Position numbers and translations under genes: made by a program. Below the pieces are notes generated by a model. The model did not search any database. It saw nothing but the letters and a program-made list of their open reading frames with translations, and had not been told where the DNA came from. Below, one piece after another: positions 8,423-18,729 of a DNA stretch of 64,000 nucleotides. The first letter of the stretch is position 1, and the number at the start of each line of letters is the position of its first letter. The DNA comes from CAIWTU01 sp963815135 (GTDB taxonomy: Bacteria > Desulfobacterota > Desulfuromonadia > Geobacterales > Geobacteraceae), in contig CAWFFO010000001.1 of assembly GCA_963815135.1 (NCBI GenBank), positions 62,001-126,000 of the forward strand, given 5' to 3'.

Positions 8423-9226
8423 ATGCAATATCCGCACATCAACCCGGTTTTATTTCGTTTGGGCCCGCTGGAATTACGCTGGTACGGCCTTATGTATGTT
8501 ATCAGTTTCTTTATTGCATATTTTATTATCAGGTCCAATGCAAAAAGAAAGAACCTGCCTCTAACCCTGGATGATATTGCCGACCTGATCTTCTTTATTG
8601 CCCTCGGTGTCATACTCGGAGGCCGGATAGGTTATATTCTTTTCTATAACCTTTCCTATTATCTGGAAAATCCCTTGAAGGTTTTCGCCATATGGGAAGG
8701 TGGGATGTCGTTCCATGGAGGCTTGATAGGAACGGTAATCGCGGCGATTATTTTTGCACGGAAGAAGAAGGTTACTTTTTTCCAGCTGGCGGATCTTTGC
8801 GTTCCCGTGGCACCGATCGGGCTTTTTCTGGGCCGGTTGGGCAATTTCATAAACGGGGAGCTTTACGGACGGGTTACCCATGTTCCATGGGGCATGGTAT
8901 TCCCCGGTGGAGGAAACCTTCCGCGTCACCCTTCAGAGCTCTATGAGGCTTTTCTGGAAGGCCCGGTCCTTTTTACAATTCTCTGGCTTGTGCAACGGAA
9001 AAAGAACCTGCCGACCGGCGTTATCTTCTGGTGCTTTGTCATGTTTTACGGGGCTTTTCGTTTTCTTGTGGAATTTACCAGGGAACCGGATCCGCAGTTG
9101 GGCTTCGTTCTGGGAAGTTTTTCCATGGGGCAGTTGTTGAGCCTGCCGATGTTCCTTCTAGGATTATGTATGATTATTATCTTGTACAGACGGCGGGGCA
9201 AAAAAGAGAGGGCCACCCGGGGCTAG
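8423..9226 (+). CDS. lgt: Prolipoprotein diacylglyceryl transferase
   Basis: 267 aa from ATG 8423 (MQYPHINPVL), chosen because GGGGAT lies 5-6 nt upstream. ATG 8411 is in frame but has no ribosome site. A seven-helix inner-membrane enzyme that moves diacylglycerol from phosphatidylglycerol to the lipobox cysteine of prelipoproteins. The signature GRLGNFINGELYGR is present, with the preceding GGMSFHGGLIG segment and the conserved RHPSELYEA before the late helices. The C-terminal tail is basic. Several substrates (lipobox proteins at 12.2, 13.9 and 61.3 kb) are encoded in this window. It overlaps the convergent anti-sigma gene by 4 nt. Confidence 0.96.
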   Translation: MQYPHINPVLFRLGPLELRWYGLMYVISFFIAYFIIRSNAKRKNLPLTLDDIADLIFFIALGVILGGRIGYILFYNLSYYLENPLKVFAIWEGGMSFHGGLIGTVIAAIIFARKKKVTFFQLADLCVPVAPIGLFLGRLGNFINGELYGRVTHVPWGMVFPGGGNLPRHPSELYEAFLEGPVLFTILWLVQRKKNLPTGVIFWCFVMFYGAFRFLVEFTREPDPQLGFVLGSFSMGQLLSLPMFLLGLCMIIILYRRRGKKERATRG

Positions 9227-9648
9227 CGAAGTTTTTTCGACATTTCGAGGACATTGTATTTATCGTATTTTTTATATGATACTGAATCCATTATACATTT
9301 TATGATGTAAATGCCTCGCCCCTGGTCATCCGGGTTGTCGAAATCAGGAGGCTGGATTTCATTTATGTCAAAGCCTTGTCCATGGTCGAAAACTTTCACC
9401 ATTAATTCATCGTCGGTTATCGTCATAAAAATGTGAACTGACTGGTCCTGATTGTTCACATGTCCATGTTTGATTGCGTTCACCATTGCCTCGGTCAGGA
9501 CGAGGTTTAATTCATAGGCAAGAGTTTCCTTGTCGTTTTTCAGCCTGTTCAGTCCTTTGACAATATCCTCTCCTATTTTCCCGATCAGGCTCAGATAGCG
9601 GGTCTGGTTGGGTACCCTGATATCTACTTCGATTGAATTTTTCGGCAT
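9223..9648 (-). CDS. RsbW/SpoIIAB-type serine kinase, anti-sigma regulatory factor
   Basis: 141 aa GHKL ATPase of the anti-sigma factor type. The N box ELNLVLTEAMVNAIKHG supplies the Mg2+-binding Glu and Asn, and the G1 box DHGQGFD and G2-like DDQGRGIYII complete the ATP site. There is no sensor or membrane part. Such kinases phosphorylate a STAS antagonist and otherwise bind a sigma factor or another target. The gene for a STAS protein lies 15 nt upstream in the same direction, giving a two-gene partner-switch module. No sigma factor or phosphatase is adjacent, so the target is unknown. Confidence 0.92.
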   Translation of the reverse strand: MPKNSIEVDIRVPNQTRYLSLIGKIGEDIVKGLNRLKNDKETLAYELNLVLTEAMVNAIKHGHVNNQDQSVHIFMTITDDELMVKVFDHGQGFDINEIQPPDFDNPDDQGRGIYIIKCIMDSVSYKKYDKYNVLEMSKKLR

Positions 9649-9663
9649 TGTAACCTCGCGCTG

Positions 9664-9999
9664 TCAGTATGAATCCATGGCGTCCTCGGTTGTTGGGTAA
9701 ATGTCAAACACCCGGTGCAGTCGGGTCAGTTCGAACATGGACTTGACCTGAGGCTGTAATGTCGACAGCTTAAGGGTTCCCTGGTGGGTAATGGCATTTT
9801 TGTATCCCGATACAAGCGCACCCAGACCGGAACTGTCTATAAAGCGCACATCACGCAACTCAACCAGAATGTTTTTGCTGCCCGACTCGAACAGGTTTTT
9901 CAGTTTATCCTTCAATTCTTCGGAATTATGCGCATCCACCCTTTCTTCCCGTACAGAAATTATGGATACGTTATTTCTTTCCATTAAATTCATGTTCAT
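9664..9999 (-). CDS. STAS-domain anti-sigma factor antagonist
   Basis: 111 aa from ATG 9999 (MNMNLMERNN), with a GGGGGGAAA run upstream. The open frame extends to 10038 but lacks a better start. The single STAS domain has the phosphorylatable serine in FIDSSGLGALV (Ser56/Ser57). Unphosphorylated antagonists sequester the cognate kinase, and phosphorylation releases it. It is first in a pair with the RsbW-like kinase, so the two should switch together. Confidence 0.92.
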   Translation of the reverse strand: MNMNLMERNNVSIISVREERVDAHNSEELKDKLKNLFESGSKNILVELRDVRFIDSSGLGALVSGYKNAITHQGTLKLSTLQPQVKSMFELTRLHRVFDIYPTTEDAMDSY

Positions 10000-10218
10000 T
10001 TTTGTATTTTCCCCCCTTATCCGGCTCTTTTCCGCCACCGGCCAGCTTTAATAATATTGTACATCAAAAATAAGTGAAATATCCGGGACAGTGTCAGCTT
10101 CAAAAAACGAAGTTGCAGGAATATCCTGATTTGGAAGGAATTTGGCCCGGTATGCGAAAGCAGATGATGTGAGAGAATACGATCGGAAAAGAAGGATCGA
10201 TGCGAAAGCTGCCGCCAC

Positions 10219-11781
10219 TCAGCGCAATCCCAGAAAACGCAGTATTTCGTTCATGTTTTCCTGGATTGGCTTTGATGTGTCCGAAGCAATCCGCTTGCCT
10301 TCGTTATCGGCTATGGCTTCGAATTCCTCTTTTTGCCGGTGATATAACTCCCATCTCCCGTCCGAGGGTTCTCTGTCATCAAAAATCCTTGAATCGAGAC
10401 GATCCTTTACCACTATGTCAGGACAGGTAGTGTTTATAATAAAAAAGCCTGCCCCGGTTTTTTCAGCCAGCAGCCGAAAAGGTTCGCGATACTCCCTTTT
10501 ACTGAACGAGGCATCCAGGACGATGCTTTTTCCCTTCGCAAGGGCTCTTGCAGCTGCTTCCAGCAACCTCTGATATGTTTCCCTGCTGTAATCGGCGGAA
10601 TAGATTCCCATGTTGTAATCAGCCAGGTAACGCTCCGTTGCCGGGATCCCGGCAATCTGTTTGCGGACAGTATCGGATTTTACCTGATCGAGTCCAAGTT
10701 CGAATGATAGTTCCGCTGTCAGGGTGCTTTTACCGGTTCCCATCAGACCGGAAAAAATAACCAGCGAGGTGGGGAGATTCTTGCGAAGGATATAGCCGAG
10801 CGCCAGACGAAAGTGTCTTTCCGCTTTGTGTTCGGACGATCTTTTTTCGTCTGAATTCATGCCGGGGTCGTTTAATCTGAAACTTTCCACTTTGCCCCGG
10901 ACAAAGGCACGGTAAATCTTGTAGAAGTCAATGATTTTCGGCAATCCTGTATCTCCGGTCAATGCCGTGTACTCTTCAATTAAAATATCGGAAAACGATT
11001 TTTTGCCGTGATAATCGAAATCCATCAGCAGAAACGCGATGTCGGCAGCCGTATCGATGTAGCGGAAACGCTCGTTGAATTCAATGCAGTCGAAGATGCA
11101 AACATTGTCTTCGAGACAGATGTTTTCAGCATGAATGTCACCATCGCAATCCTTTATATGTCCTCCACCGACCCTGTCTGAAAAAAGTTCGGAGTTTTGA
11201 GCGATAAACCCGTGAACCCATTCCGAGATAATGTCCAGGTCACGCCGGTCCAGTGTTTTCCCGACAAAATCCTCGACCTGCCTGAAATTTTCATCCCAGT
11301 TTTGTGTGATCATGGAGATATCGCCGTATCGGTCTATCTCATTATTTCTTTCGGCGGCATTATGGAACCTGGCGATTGTCCCGGCAATCCTGCGTATATC
11401 CGATTCAGCGACGGCGTTATGCCTCAGAAGCGCGGCAAGCATCCGGTCTTCAGGCAGTCTTCGCATTTTTACCGCGTAATCGATAATCTCTCCACCTCCC
11501 TGGAATGAAATGCCATTTTCCGTGGCCCTGATCTGCATAACGCCAAGATATAAGTCCGGGCAGAGACGACGGTTGAGCCTGACTTCCTCTTCGCAATAAA
11601 ACCGCCGGCGGTCAAGGGTGGTGAAATTGAGAAAACCGTAATCAACGGGTTTTTTGATTTTGTACACGTGATTGTCAGTAAGAAATAGATATGAAACATG
11701 TGTCTGTATCATTTCGACTTTCTGTGTCGTATCGGGGTATGATGAAGGTTTCAGTAACTGGTTTAAATATTTCTGTTCCAT
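10219..11781 (-). CDS. Aminoglycoside-phosphotransferase-like/AAA kinase fusion protein
   Basis: 520 aa. The N-terminal 330 residues resemble an APH/choline-kinase fold: YKIKKPVDYGFLNFTT near the ATP site, then HIKDCDGDIHAENICL as the catalytic-loop equivalent and FDCIEFNERFRYIDTAADIAFLLMD as the metal-binding loop. From about residue 345 a P-loop kinase begins with GLMGTGKSTLT, followed by KSDTVRKQI and a lid region SKREYREPF. This fusion is widespread and is annotated as a bifunctional APH/ATP-binding protein. Its substrate is not known. It stands alone, with long gaps on both sides. Confidence 0.88.
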   Translation of the reverse strand: MEQKYLNQLLKPSSYPDTTQKVEMIQTHVSYLFLTDNHVYKIKKPVDYGFLNFTTLDRRRFYCEEEVRLNRRLCPDLYLGVMQIRATENGISFQGGGEIIDYAVKMRRLPEDRMLAALLRHNAVAESDIRRIAGTIARFHNAAERNNEIDRYGDISMITQNWDENFRQVEDFVGKTLDRRDLDIISEWVHGFIAQNSELFSDRVGGGHIKDCDGDIHAENICLEDNVCIFDCIEFNERFRYIDTAADIAFLLMDFDYHGKKSFSDILIEEYTALTGDTGLPKIIDFYKIYRAFVRGKVESFRLNDPGMNSDEKRSSEHKAERHFRLALGYILRKNLPTSLVIFSGLMGTGKSTLTAELSFELGLDQVKSDTVRKQIAGIPATERYLADYNMGIYSADYSRETYQRLLEAAARALAKGKSIVLDASFSKREYREPFRLLAEKTGAGFFIINTTCPDIVVKDRLDSRIFDDREPSDGRWELYHRQKEEFEAIADNEGKRIASDTSKPIQENMNEILRFLGLR

Positions 11782-12211
11782 GACGCACCTGTCGGAAGAT
11801 GTTGAAAACAGCCGATAATCCTTGCAAAAACAATATCATACTCTGTCCCTGGCGCAAGGTGGAGCATGCTAAAGATGCCAGAGATTATAGTTTGACGGCA
11901 TAACGTATTTGTGGTAGCTTTTCATCATAAGCTTTTATACTTCCAACATATAGGACCAGTCGGAAAAGGAAGTTGTCATATCAGTTTTTACCGAATAAGT
12001 ATTGACCCTGCAGGTCAATTTTTTTCTTTCAAATTCAGATTTTCCACTATGAATTTCTGAACACCTGTTGTCCACGAACCTTGAACTTGTCTTTTACGGG
12101 ATGAACTTTTACTAAAGCAATTTAATCATTAAAGCCAGACATCGGGATCGTCCGTTCTGCAGAAAAAGAGCGCGCGTAAACGGCAGTCTGGTTTTTTTGC
12201 CGGAAATTTTC
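11782..12211. other. Intergenic with one T-tailed hairpin
   Basis: No gene is seen. At 12001-12027 an ATTGACC/GGTCAAT stem with a 5-nt loop is followed by a run of T on the plus strand, which resembles an intrinsic terminator without an obvious upstream gene. It may be the attenuator or operator of the TPR lipoprotein gene. Confidence 0.4.
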
Positions 12212-13932
12212 ATGAACCCCAAATACCTGATAGCCCTGATCATTGTTGCCCTGTCCAATACTGCCTGCGCTTCCGGTCCCGCCCCGGCTTCTGCGGCGCA
12301 ACCTGTTGTCCCGCGGAAAATGCTTGAGACAAAGGCAACCTCCCGCACGTTGTATCTGTATTCCCGCGCCCGCCTTATGAGTATTGACGGTGACCTCGAT
12401 GGCGCCATGTCTCTGCTCAGGGAGGCGTTAAATGATGATCCCCGGTCTGCATTCCTTCATAAAAAAGTAGCCGATGTATATGTCAAGATGAACAAGCCGA
12501 AAGAGGCTCTTGCCGAGTGCGAGAAGGCACTCGAATACGATCCCGGCTATAGGCCCGCGCATATGCTGGCCGGAATAATTCTCGCTGCTTTGGGAAATGA
12601 CAAGGAAGCGATCTCCCATTTCAAGAAAGCCAAGGAACTGGATCCCGACAAGGAAGACGCATACATCAACCTTGCCGTTTCCTACGTCAAGACATTTGAA
12701 TATGAAGGTGCGGTCAATACTCTCAAAGAATTGCTGAAGGTGTCGCCGGAATCTCCGATCGGCTACTATTACCTTGGCAAGACATACGATCTGATGAAGT
12801 TGTATAAAGAGGCCGCCAACTACTTCAGAAAAGCACTTGAACTGAGACCCGATTTCGAACAGGCCATGATCGATCTCGGTCTCTCTCTTGAAATGCAGGG
12901 ACAGTATGATGAAGCGATACAGCTGTACCGGGAGGTACTCAATAACAATCCATCGAATTTTGCCGTATTGCAGCACCTGGTCCAGGTCTATGTCCAGCAG
13001 CAGAGGCTGGATGACGCTCTTTCGCTTTTAAAGCAGGTTGCGGAAACCGGGGTTGGAGGTTTGGAGATTCACAGGAAGATGGGACTCATCTACATGGAAC
13101 TTCAACGTTATGATGAAGCCATCGCCGAATTCAACTCCATTCTGAAGCAGGAGCCCGACGCCTATAATGAACGTTATTATCTGGGCCTTGCATACGAGGA
13201 AAAAGAGAATTACGACAAGGCATTGGAAGAATTGGGCAAGATACCCAAATCCGCATCGATCTATTTTGATGCAATCGGACAGATTGCTTTTATAGACAAG
13301 GAAAAAGGTGATGCGGAAAAGGGCGTCAAACTTCTCAGGGAGACCATTGCCGAACAGCCGAAACATGTCGAACTGTACCTCTATCTCTCAGGGCTGTATG
13401 AGGCCATGGACCGTTTGCCCGAGGCTCTCAAGGTCTTGACCGGCGCGGAGGCCGCCTTTCCTGACGATGCCGCCATGCAGTTCAGAATCGGCATCCTTTA
13501 TGACAAGATGGGAAGAAAAAGGAAAGCATCGCCCGGCTGAAAAAAGTGATTGCCCTTTCTCCCGACGATGCCCAGGCCCTCAATTATCTCGGATATACCT
13601 ATGCGGAGATGGGGACCAACCTGGATGAAGCTCTGGGATATCTGAAAAAAGCGGCATCCCTGCGACCGGATGACGGATTTATCATCGACAGTCTTGGTTG
13701 GGTTTATTACAAGATGAAACGGTACAATGAAGCCGTAACAACCCTGGAAAAAGCCCTCAAGCTGGTCGATGACGATGCCACGATCATGTTCCATCTCGGC
13801 GAAGCCTATTACTCCAGGCATGAATACCGCCGAGCTCTCACTCTGTACAAGCGCGCGCTGAAAATTGATCCGGGCAATAAGGAAATCCTCGAAAAATTGA
13901 ATAAACTGAAGGCGGAGATGGGTGAGAAATGA
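12212..13932 (+). CDS. TPR-repeat outer-membrane-type lipoprotein (one frameshift)
   Basis: The gene reads from ATG 12212 (MNPKYLIALIIVALSNTAC), whose SNTAC is a lipobox, so the mature protein should be lipid-anchored. At least twelve tetratricopeptide repeats follow (for example AYINLAVSYVKTFEYEGA and YYYLGKTYDLMKLYKEA). The frame ends at 13540 with a short unrelated tail, while the repeats resume in another frame immediately (IARLKKVIALSPDDAQALNY) and run to 13932. The break lies around 13510-13535 in a purine-rich run. The complete product would be about 570 aa. TPR lipoproteins act as assembly or secretion scaffolds. The stop overlaps the start of the peptide-binding protein gene, which suggests coupling. 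Confidence 0.85.
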
Positions 13933-15552
13933 CAGGCGGCCGGATCTTTCGCCTGCTTGTACCGTTTATCCTGCTTGCGCTGGTTTCCTGTGCCGAGCAC
14001 GGTCCGGAAAGGCATGCCGAAAGTGGACCCGCCAAACCGGCCTATGGCGATACCATTGTGGTCGGCAGCATCGGCGAGCCGTCGAACCTGATACCCCTTC
14101 TTGCCACTGATTCGGCGTCATTTGATATTGCCGGCCTGGTCTATAACGGTCTCGTCAAATATGACAAGAACCTTTCCATCGAAGGTGACCTGGCCCGCTC
14201 CTGGGACATTTCACAGGACGGTCTCGCCATAACCTTTCATCTGCGCAAAGGGGTGAAATGGCAGGACGGTTATGAATTCACTTCGAAAGATGTCCTGTAC
14301 ACCTACCATGTGACCATAGACCCGAAGACTCCCACCGCATACGCTGAATCCTTCAAACAGGTAAAGAGCGTCGAGGCTCCCGACCCCTACACGGTTCGCG
14401 TTACATATGCCAGGCCATACGCTCCCGCGCTCGATTCATGGGGAATGTCCATTCTGCCCGCCCACCTTCTGGAGGGAAAAGACATTACCAAAAGCGAACT
14501 CAGCCGCCACCCCGTGGGCACCGGGCCGTACAGATTCAAGCAATGGGTGCCGGGGCAGAAGGTAGTCCTTGAGGCAAACAGGGACTATTTCGAAGGGCGT
14601 CCTTATATTGACCGCTATGTCTACCGGATAATCCCCGACAATTCCACCATGTTCATGGAACTTAAATCCGGCGGGCTGGACATGATGGGGCTCAATCCCG
14701 TGCAGTATGCTCGGGAAACGGATTCGTCGCGCTTCAAATCGTATTTCAACAAGTACCGTTATCCGGCCTCAGCCTATACTTACCTGGGCTACAATCTGAA
14801 GAATCCCCTGTTCAAGGATAAACGGGTTCGTCAGGCAATCACCTCTGCGATCAACAAGGACGAAATAGTCCACGGGGTTTTGCTGGGTATGGGGCAGGTT
14901 GCCCATGGGCCTTACAAACCGGGAACCTGGGCTTATAATCCTCATATAAAGGATTTTGACTACAATCCCGCCCGGGCTGCGCGTCTGCTCGCCGAGGCCG
15001 GGTGAGAAAAAGAACTCCGCCGGTATCCTGACCAGGGACGGGCGGCCTTTCAGATTCACCATCATCACCAACCAGGGAAATGACGAGAGGTTGAAGACCG
15101 CCGAGATCATTCAGCAAAGGTTGCGTCATGTCGGCATCGACGTGAAAATAAGAGTAATTGAATGGGCTTCGTTTGTGACCCAGTTCATTGACAAGAGAAA
15201 TTTCGATGCCGTGATACTCGGCTGGAGCATATCGCAGGACCCCGATCTTTTCGATGTCTGGAGTTCCAGCAAAACGGGACCGAACCAGCTGAACTTCATA
15301 GATTACAGGAACCCCGAGGTTGACAGGCTCCTCGAAGAAGGGCGGAGGACTTTCAACCTTAAAAAAAGACGGGAATGCTACTTCAGGTTACAGGATATAC
15401 TGGCCGAAGATCAGCCATATACTTTCCTTTACGTCCCTGACGCATTGCCGGTTGTGAGCTCACGCTTTCACGGCATTAAACCGGAGCCGGCAGGCATATC
15501 GTATAATTTCATCCACTGGTATGTGCCGAAAGACGAGCAGGTATACAAGTAA
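13929..15552 (+). CDS. ABC transporter peptide-binding lipoprotein, DppA/OppA family (one frameshift)
   Basis: It starts at ATG 13929, overlapping the TPR gene. The signal peptide ends in lipobox LVSC. SBP family 5 features follow: IGEPSNLIPLLATDSAS, a LRKGVKWQDGYEFTSKDV signature near residue 100, then GTGPYRFKQW and FKDKRVRQAITSAINKDEIV. At about 15003 the frame closes on a TGA after LAEAG, and the family sequence continues one base later (KKNSAGILTRDGRPF) to 15552. Removing one inserted base restores LAEAGWKKNSAG. The full product, about 540 aa, has the normal length. It captures oligopeptides or similar ligands for the two permeases downstream. No ATPase genes are present in the set. Confidence 0.88.
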
Positions 15553-15703
15553 GGCTGATGGTAGAAGGCTGAAGACTGAAAGGGAAATTCAAAAAGCGGC
15601 CGAATGAAGATGTTCGGCTATGTCGTTCAACAGGTTAAGGAGGCAGCAGGGGGGGGGGGAGCTTTTGCCTATTTACCTTCAGCCTTTAGCCTGAATTTAT
15701 CCT

Positions 15704-16684
15704 ATGATCAAATATCTCATAAAACGCATCCTCATCCTGATTCCGCTGCTGTTCGGAATTACCCTTATCACTTTTGCAGTGATTCATCTTGCTCCGGGTG
15801 AACCGGTGGAAATGCAGACTGCCATGAATCCGAAAATTTCGGCTGAAACCCGGCAGCGGATGAGGGAATTCTACGGTCTGGACAAGCCGCTTTACGTCCA
15901 GTACGGGACCTGGCTGGGCAAACTGGCCCATCTCGATTTCGGCCGTTCCTTCGCTCCCGACAACCGTCCGGTTATCGACAAGGTTGCCGAGCGGATACCC
16001 ATAACTCTTTCCCTCAATATTATTGCGCTGATTCTGGAGTTCGGGCTTGCCATTCCCATCGGTATTTTCGCCGCGATCCGGCAGAATACCATCCTTGACA
16101 GGGGGGTGACGGTTTTCGTATTTATCGGTTTCGCTGTTCCCACATTCTGGCTGGCCCTGCTGCTTATGTACTTTTTCGGGGTAAAGCTGGAATGGTTGCC
16201 GATCTCGGGGCTTCATTCGCTGGGCAGCGAAGAATACGGTACGCTCCGGTGGCTGTGGGACCTTGCCAAACACCTGGTGCTGCCCATTTCGGTCGCCTCG
16301 TTCGGCAGCCTGGCCGGCCTGTCCCGCTATATGCGATCAACCATGCTGGAGGTAATCCGCCAGGATTACATTACAACCGCAAGGGCCAAGGGGCTTGCCG
16401 AGAGAGTAGTAATCTACCGGCACGCCCTGCGCAATGCGCTGCTCCCGGTTATCACCCTGCTGGGGTTTTCCCTTCCCGGGCTGATCGGCGGCAGTGTCAT
16501 CTTTGAAACTATTTTTTCCATACCCGGCATGGGGCAGCTGTTTTACACGGGTGTGATGTCAAGGGATTATCCGCTGGTTATGGGTATCCTGGTAATCGGT
16601 GCTTTTCTTACCCTGCTGGGCAATCTCCTGGCCGATATATGTTATGCGTTTGCCGACCCGCGCATTCGTCACGGTAAGGGATAA
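15704..16684 (+). CDS. ABC transporter permease, DppB/OppB type
   Basis: 326 aa with six membrane segments. It begins MIKYLIKRILILIPLLFGI, the typical DppB start, followed by the large periplasmic insert (APGEPVEMQ, FYGLDKPLYVQYG). The cytoplasmic EAA loop is YITTARAKGLAERVVIYRHALRN, with ARAKGL contacting the ATPase. It should pair with the second permease at 16965 and receive ligand from the upstream lipoprotein. A 150-nt spacer before it contains an 11-G run and an inverted CTGAAGACTG-like repeat. Cognate ATP-binding subunits are not in the window and must lie elsewhere. Confidence 0.95.
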   Translation: MIKYLIKRILILIPLLFGITLITFAVIHLAPGEPVEMQTAMNPKISAETRQRMREFYGLDKPLYVQYGTWLGKLAHLDFGRSFAPDNRPVIDKVAERIPITLSLNIIALILEFGLAIPIGIFAAIRQNTILDRGVTVFVFIGFAVPTFWLALLLMYFFGVKLEWLPISGLHSLGSEEYGTLRWLWDLAKHLVLPISVASFGSLAGLSRYMRSTMLEVIRQDYITTARAKGLAERVVIYRHALRNALLPVITLLGFSLPGLIGGSVIFETIFSIPGMGQLFYTGVMSRDYPLVMGILVIGAFLTLLGNLLADICYAFADPRIRHGKG

Positions 16685-16761
16685 ACGTGGTGTAAAAGAA
16701 AAATTTTGATTTTTGAGTTTTGAATTTTGAATGTTGATGAATTCGCATAAAAGTCCTGAAA

Positions 16762-16836
16762 GGCTCCCTATCGTCATTCATGTGGAAACGGGAATTCAGG
16801 AATTTCAAAAGGCAAAAACTGGCTGGATACCCGTTT
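16762..16836. repeat. Dispersed intergenic repeat, copy 1
   Basis: A 75-bp element in the gap between the two permease genes: GGCTCC, four variable bases, CGTCATTC, then GTGGAAACGGGAATTCAGG and ATTTCAAA, ending with CTGGATACCCGTTTT. A close copy lies at 39193-39271. A degraded relative, in inverse orientation, is visible around 32470-32535. GTGGAAACGGGAAT resembles the hairpin core of widespread CGTCATTCCCG repeats. Confidence 0.75.
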
Positions 16837-16964
16837 TCAATGCTTTGACGACTTGTCGTGAGACCATTAAAATTGAATTGAAAACAAAAGGTTTCTGCTG
16901 TCAGCGTTTTATCCTGCTCAACCTGTAAATCCTGTTACGTTTGTTTTTGAGGAAGTTTTCCGAC

Positions 16965-17819
16965 ATGAACCTGAAAAACAGCTATTTTTACGAAGTGTTC
17001 TGGAAAAGATTACGCAGCAACCGGCTTGCAGTTGCCGGGGGTTTAGTCGTGCTCGCTCTTTTCATAATATCTTTCCTGGCTCCCTATCTTACCCCCTTTA
17101 GTCCGTCGGCAATAGATGCATACCATGTGCTGATGCCACCTTCGGCCACGCACCTGATGGGAACGGACGAGCTGGGCAGGGATGTATTTACCAGGGTGCT
17201 CTACGGTGCTCGCATTTCACTGCTGGTGGGCTTTGTGGCGGTCGGCATAGCCACGCTGATCGGTACCCTGGTCGGACTTGTATCCGGTTTTTACGGCAGC
17301 TGGATCGACAGTATCCTGATGCGTTTCGTCGATATCATGCTCTGTTTCCCAACCTTTTTCCTGATACTGGCGGTAATCGCCATGATCGGGCCGTCCATCT
17401 GGCTGATCATGATCGTGATAGGAGCGACGAGCTGGATGGGTGTCGCAAGGCTGGTAAGAGCTGAAGTGCTCTCCGTCCGGGAACGCGATTTTATCCTGGC
17501 GGCGAGGGCGATAGGAGCAACCGACCTGCGGATAATCTTTCGCCATATTTTGCCCAACTCCATGGGACCCGTGCTGGTATCGGCCACACTGGGGGTTGCC
17601 GGCGCCATTCTGACAGAATCAGCACTCTCGTTTCTCGGCATAGGAGTGCAGCCGCCAACTCCGAGCTGGGGTAATATTCTCACTTCGGGAAAGAATTACA
17701 TAGAATTTGCCTGGTGGCTGTCCCTTTACCCGGGTCTGGCCATACTGGTTACGGTGCTGGCGTATAATCTGCTTGGAGAAGGGATCAGGGATGCCATAGA
17801 TCCGAGACTGCACAGGTGA
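16965..17819 (+). CDS. ABC transporter permease, DppC/OppC type
   Basis: 284 aa from ATG 16965 (MNLKNSYFYEVFWKRL), with GAGGAAG 10 nt upstream. A frame from 16941 is open but less likely. The DppC features are the N-terminal cytoplasmic helix and RSNRLAVAGG, the periplasmic segment HLMGTDELGRDVFTRVLYGARISL, and the EAA loop REFDFI-type region ILAARAIGATDLRIIFRHILPN. Six membrane segments. It forms the heteromeric channel with the DppB-type subunit at 15704. Confidence 0.95.
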   Translation: MNLKNSYFYEVFWKRLRSNRLAVAGGLVVLALFIISFLAPYLTPFSPSAIDAYHVLMPPSATHLMGTDELGRDVFTRVLYGARISLLVGFVAVGIATLIGTLVGLVSGFYGSWIDSILMRFVDIMLCFPTFFLILAVIAMIGPSIWLIMIVIGATSWMGVARLVRAEVLSVRERDFILAARAIGATDLRIIFRHILPNSMGPVLVSATLGVAGAILTESALSFLGIGVQPPTPSWGNILTSGKNYIEFAWWLSLYPGLAILVTVLAYNLLGEGIRDAIDPRLHR

Positions 17820-17870
17820 GCAGACGTTATCTGCTGGCAGTAAGAAGTTTACAGTTAGTGCCTATCCGGC

Positions 17871-18066
17871 AACCCGAAAATTTTATTTCAAGAGCGGGGT
17901 CGGGGCTTTACCGGGGCAGACAGTATGGTTTTCATGCAAGCAATCAATGTGGGGAGTAATGCCCGAACTGACAGTTTTTACTTTGTTCGGGTAACAATGG
18001 TCCGGAATTACTGTCTGATTCGGGAAAGACGCGAACCTGGTCCGGCAGGTACTTTCCGGATGAAAA
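17871..18066 (+). repeat. 196-bp dispersed repeat, copy 1
   Basis: Runs from AACCCGAAAATTTTA to ACTTTCCGGATGAAAA. The second copy, in inverse orientation at 29565-29761, is about 90% identical by eye. Internally, CCCGAAC and GTTCGGG flank a 16-nt loop, and other GC-rich self-complementary parts (CCTGGTCCGGCAGG) suggest a structured RNA or a MITE-like unit. No conserved open frame is shared by both copies. Confidence 0.85.
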
Positions 18067-18140
18067 TTTGTTAGTAGTCCGTGGTGAATCAAAAAGCAGA
18101 CTTCCGGTTGCCGGTAGCTGTTTTTCAGGAGATTTCAAGA

Positions 18141-18635
18141 ATGAATGATGTATTGCTGGTGGAAAAAAGCGAGTTCGAGATAAATTCGCTGGAAGACGAA
18201 ATCAGGGCAGATAACTTGTGCCGAGATCTGCTGCAGAGGTTTTACCGTCATCTCCTCGATAAAGGCATTCCGCCCGGTGAAGCGACGGCGCTTGCATCCG
18301 GCGCCGATTATTTTTCAAGGGACTTCGTTATATCCGGTAAACAGAAGAATATTTTTGAAGAGCAACCAGGCATGGTGCGGCAATTCGCTGGCAACTGGTA
18401 CATCACGAATACGCTGGAACCCGATATCCTGGAGCTTACCGCCTACCTGGAAGGAGTGAAGTCCTTTTACGGTTTTCTCCTGGAATGCGGGCTCATTTCC
18501 GACCGCTTTCTGCAAACAGTTGAAAGCGAGTGTGAAAACAGTGCCTTTTATGAAGAAAGAATAAAGTCTTTCTGGGAAATCCGCGGTGACGGCTATTTTG
18601 CCTGGGAAAAGGAATGCACGCTCAAGGAGCAGTGA
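18141..18635 (+). CDS. Hypothetical protein upstream of the DUF815 ATPase
   Basis: 164 aa from ATG 18141 (MNDVLLVEKSEFEI), with AGGAG 8 nt upstream. The ORF can be extended to 18081 but without a ribosome site. It is acidic, soluble and mostly helical. It contains LCRDLLQRFYRHLLDKGIPP and a GYFAWEKEC end, with no motif I can assign. Position and orientation link it to the DUF815 ATPase about 95 nt downstream, separated by a 7-bp tandem repeat. A partner or substrate of that ATPase is possible but unproven. Confidence 0.7.
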   Translation: MNDVLLVEKSEFEINSLEDEIRADNLCRDLLQRFYRHLLDKGIPPGEATALASGADYFSRDFVISGKQKNIFEEQPGMVRQFAGNWYITNTLEPDILELTAYLEGVKSFYGFLLECGLISDRFLQTVESECENSAFYEERIKSFWEIRGDGYFAWEKECTLKEQ

Positions 18636-18644
18636 CAAGAAACC

Positions 18645-18728
18645 GGTGACAGGTGACAGGTGACAGGTGACAGGTGAGAAGTGAGAAGTGAGAAGTGAGA
18701 AGTGAGAAGTGAGAAGTGAGAAGTGAGA
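18645..18728 (+). repeat. 7-bp tandem repeat (12 units)
   Basis: Four GGTGACA units, one GGTGAGA hybrid and seven AGTGAGA units run without interruption, and the next partial unit forms the GTG start of the DUF815 gene. The repeat supplies the only purine-rich ribosome-binding-like sequence for that gene, so copy number could affect expression. Confidence 0.97.
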
Positions 18729-18729
18729 A

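Noticed and set aside
12001..12027. Hairpin plus T-run considered as a terminator for a plus-strand gene
   Set aside because: No gene ends before it on the plus strand; retained only as a note in the gap entry.
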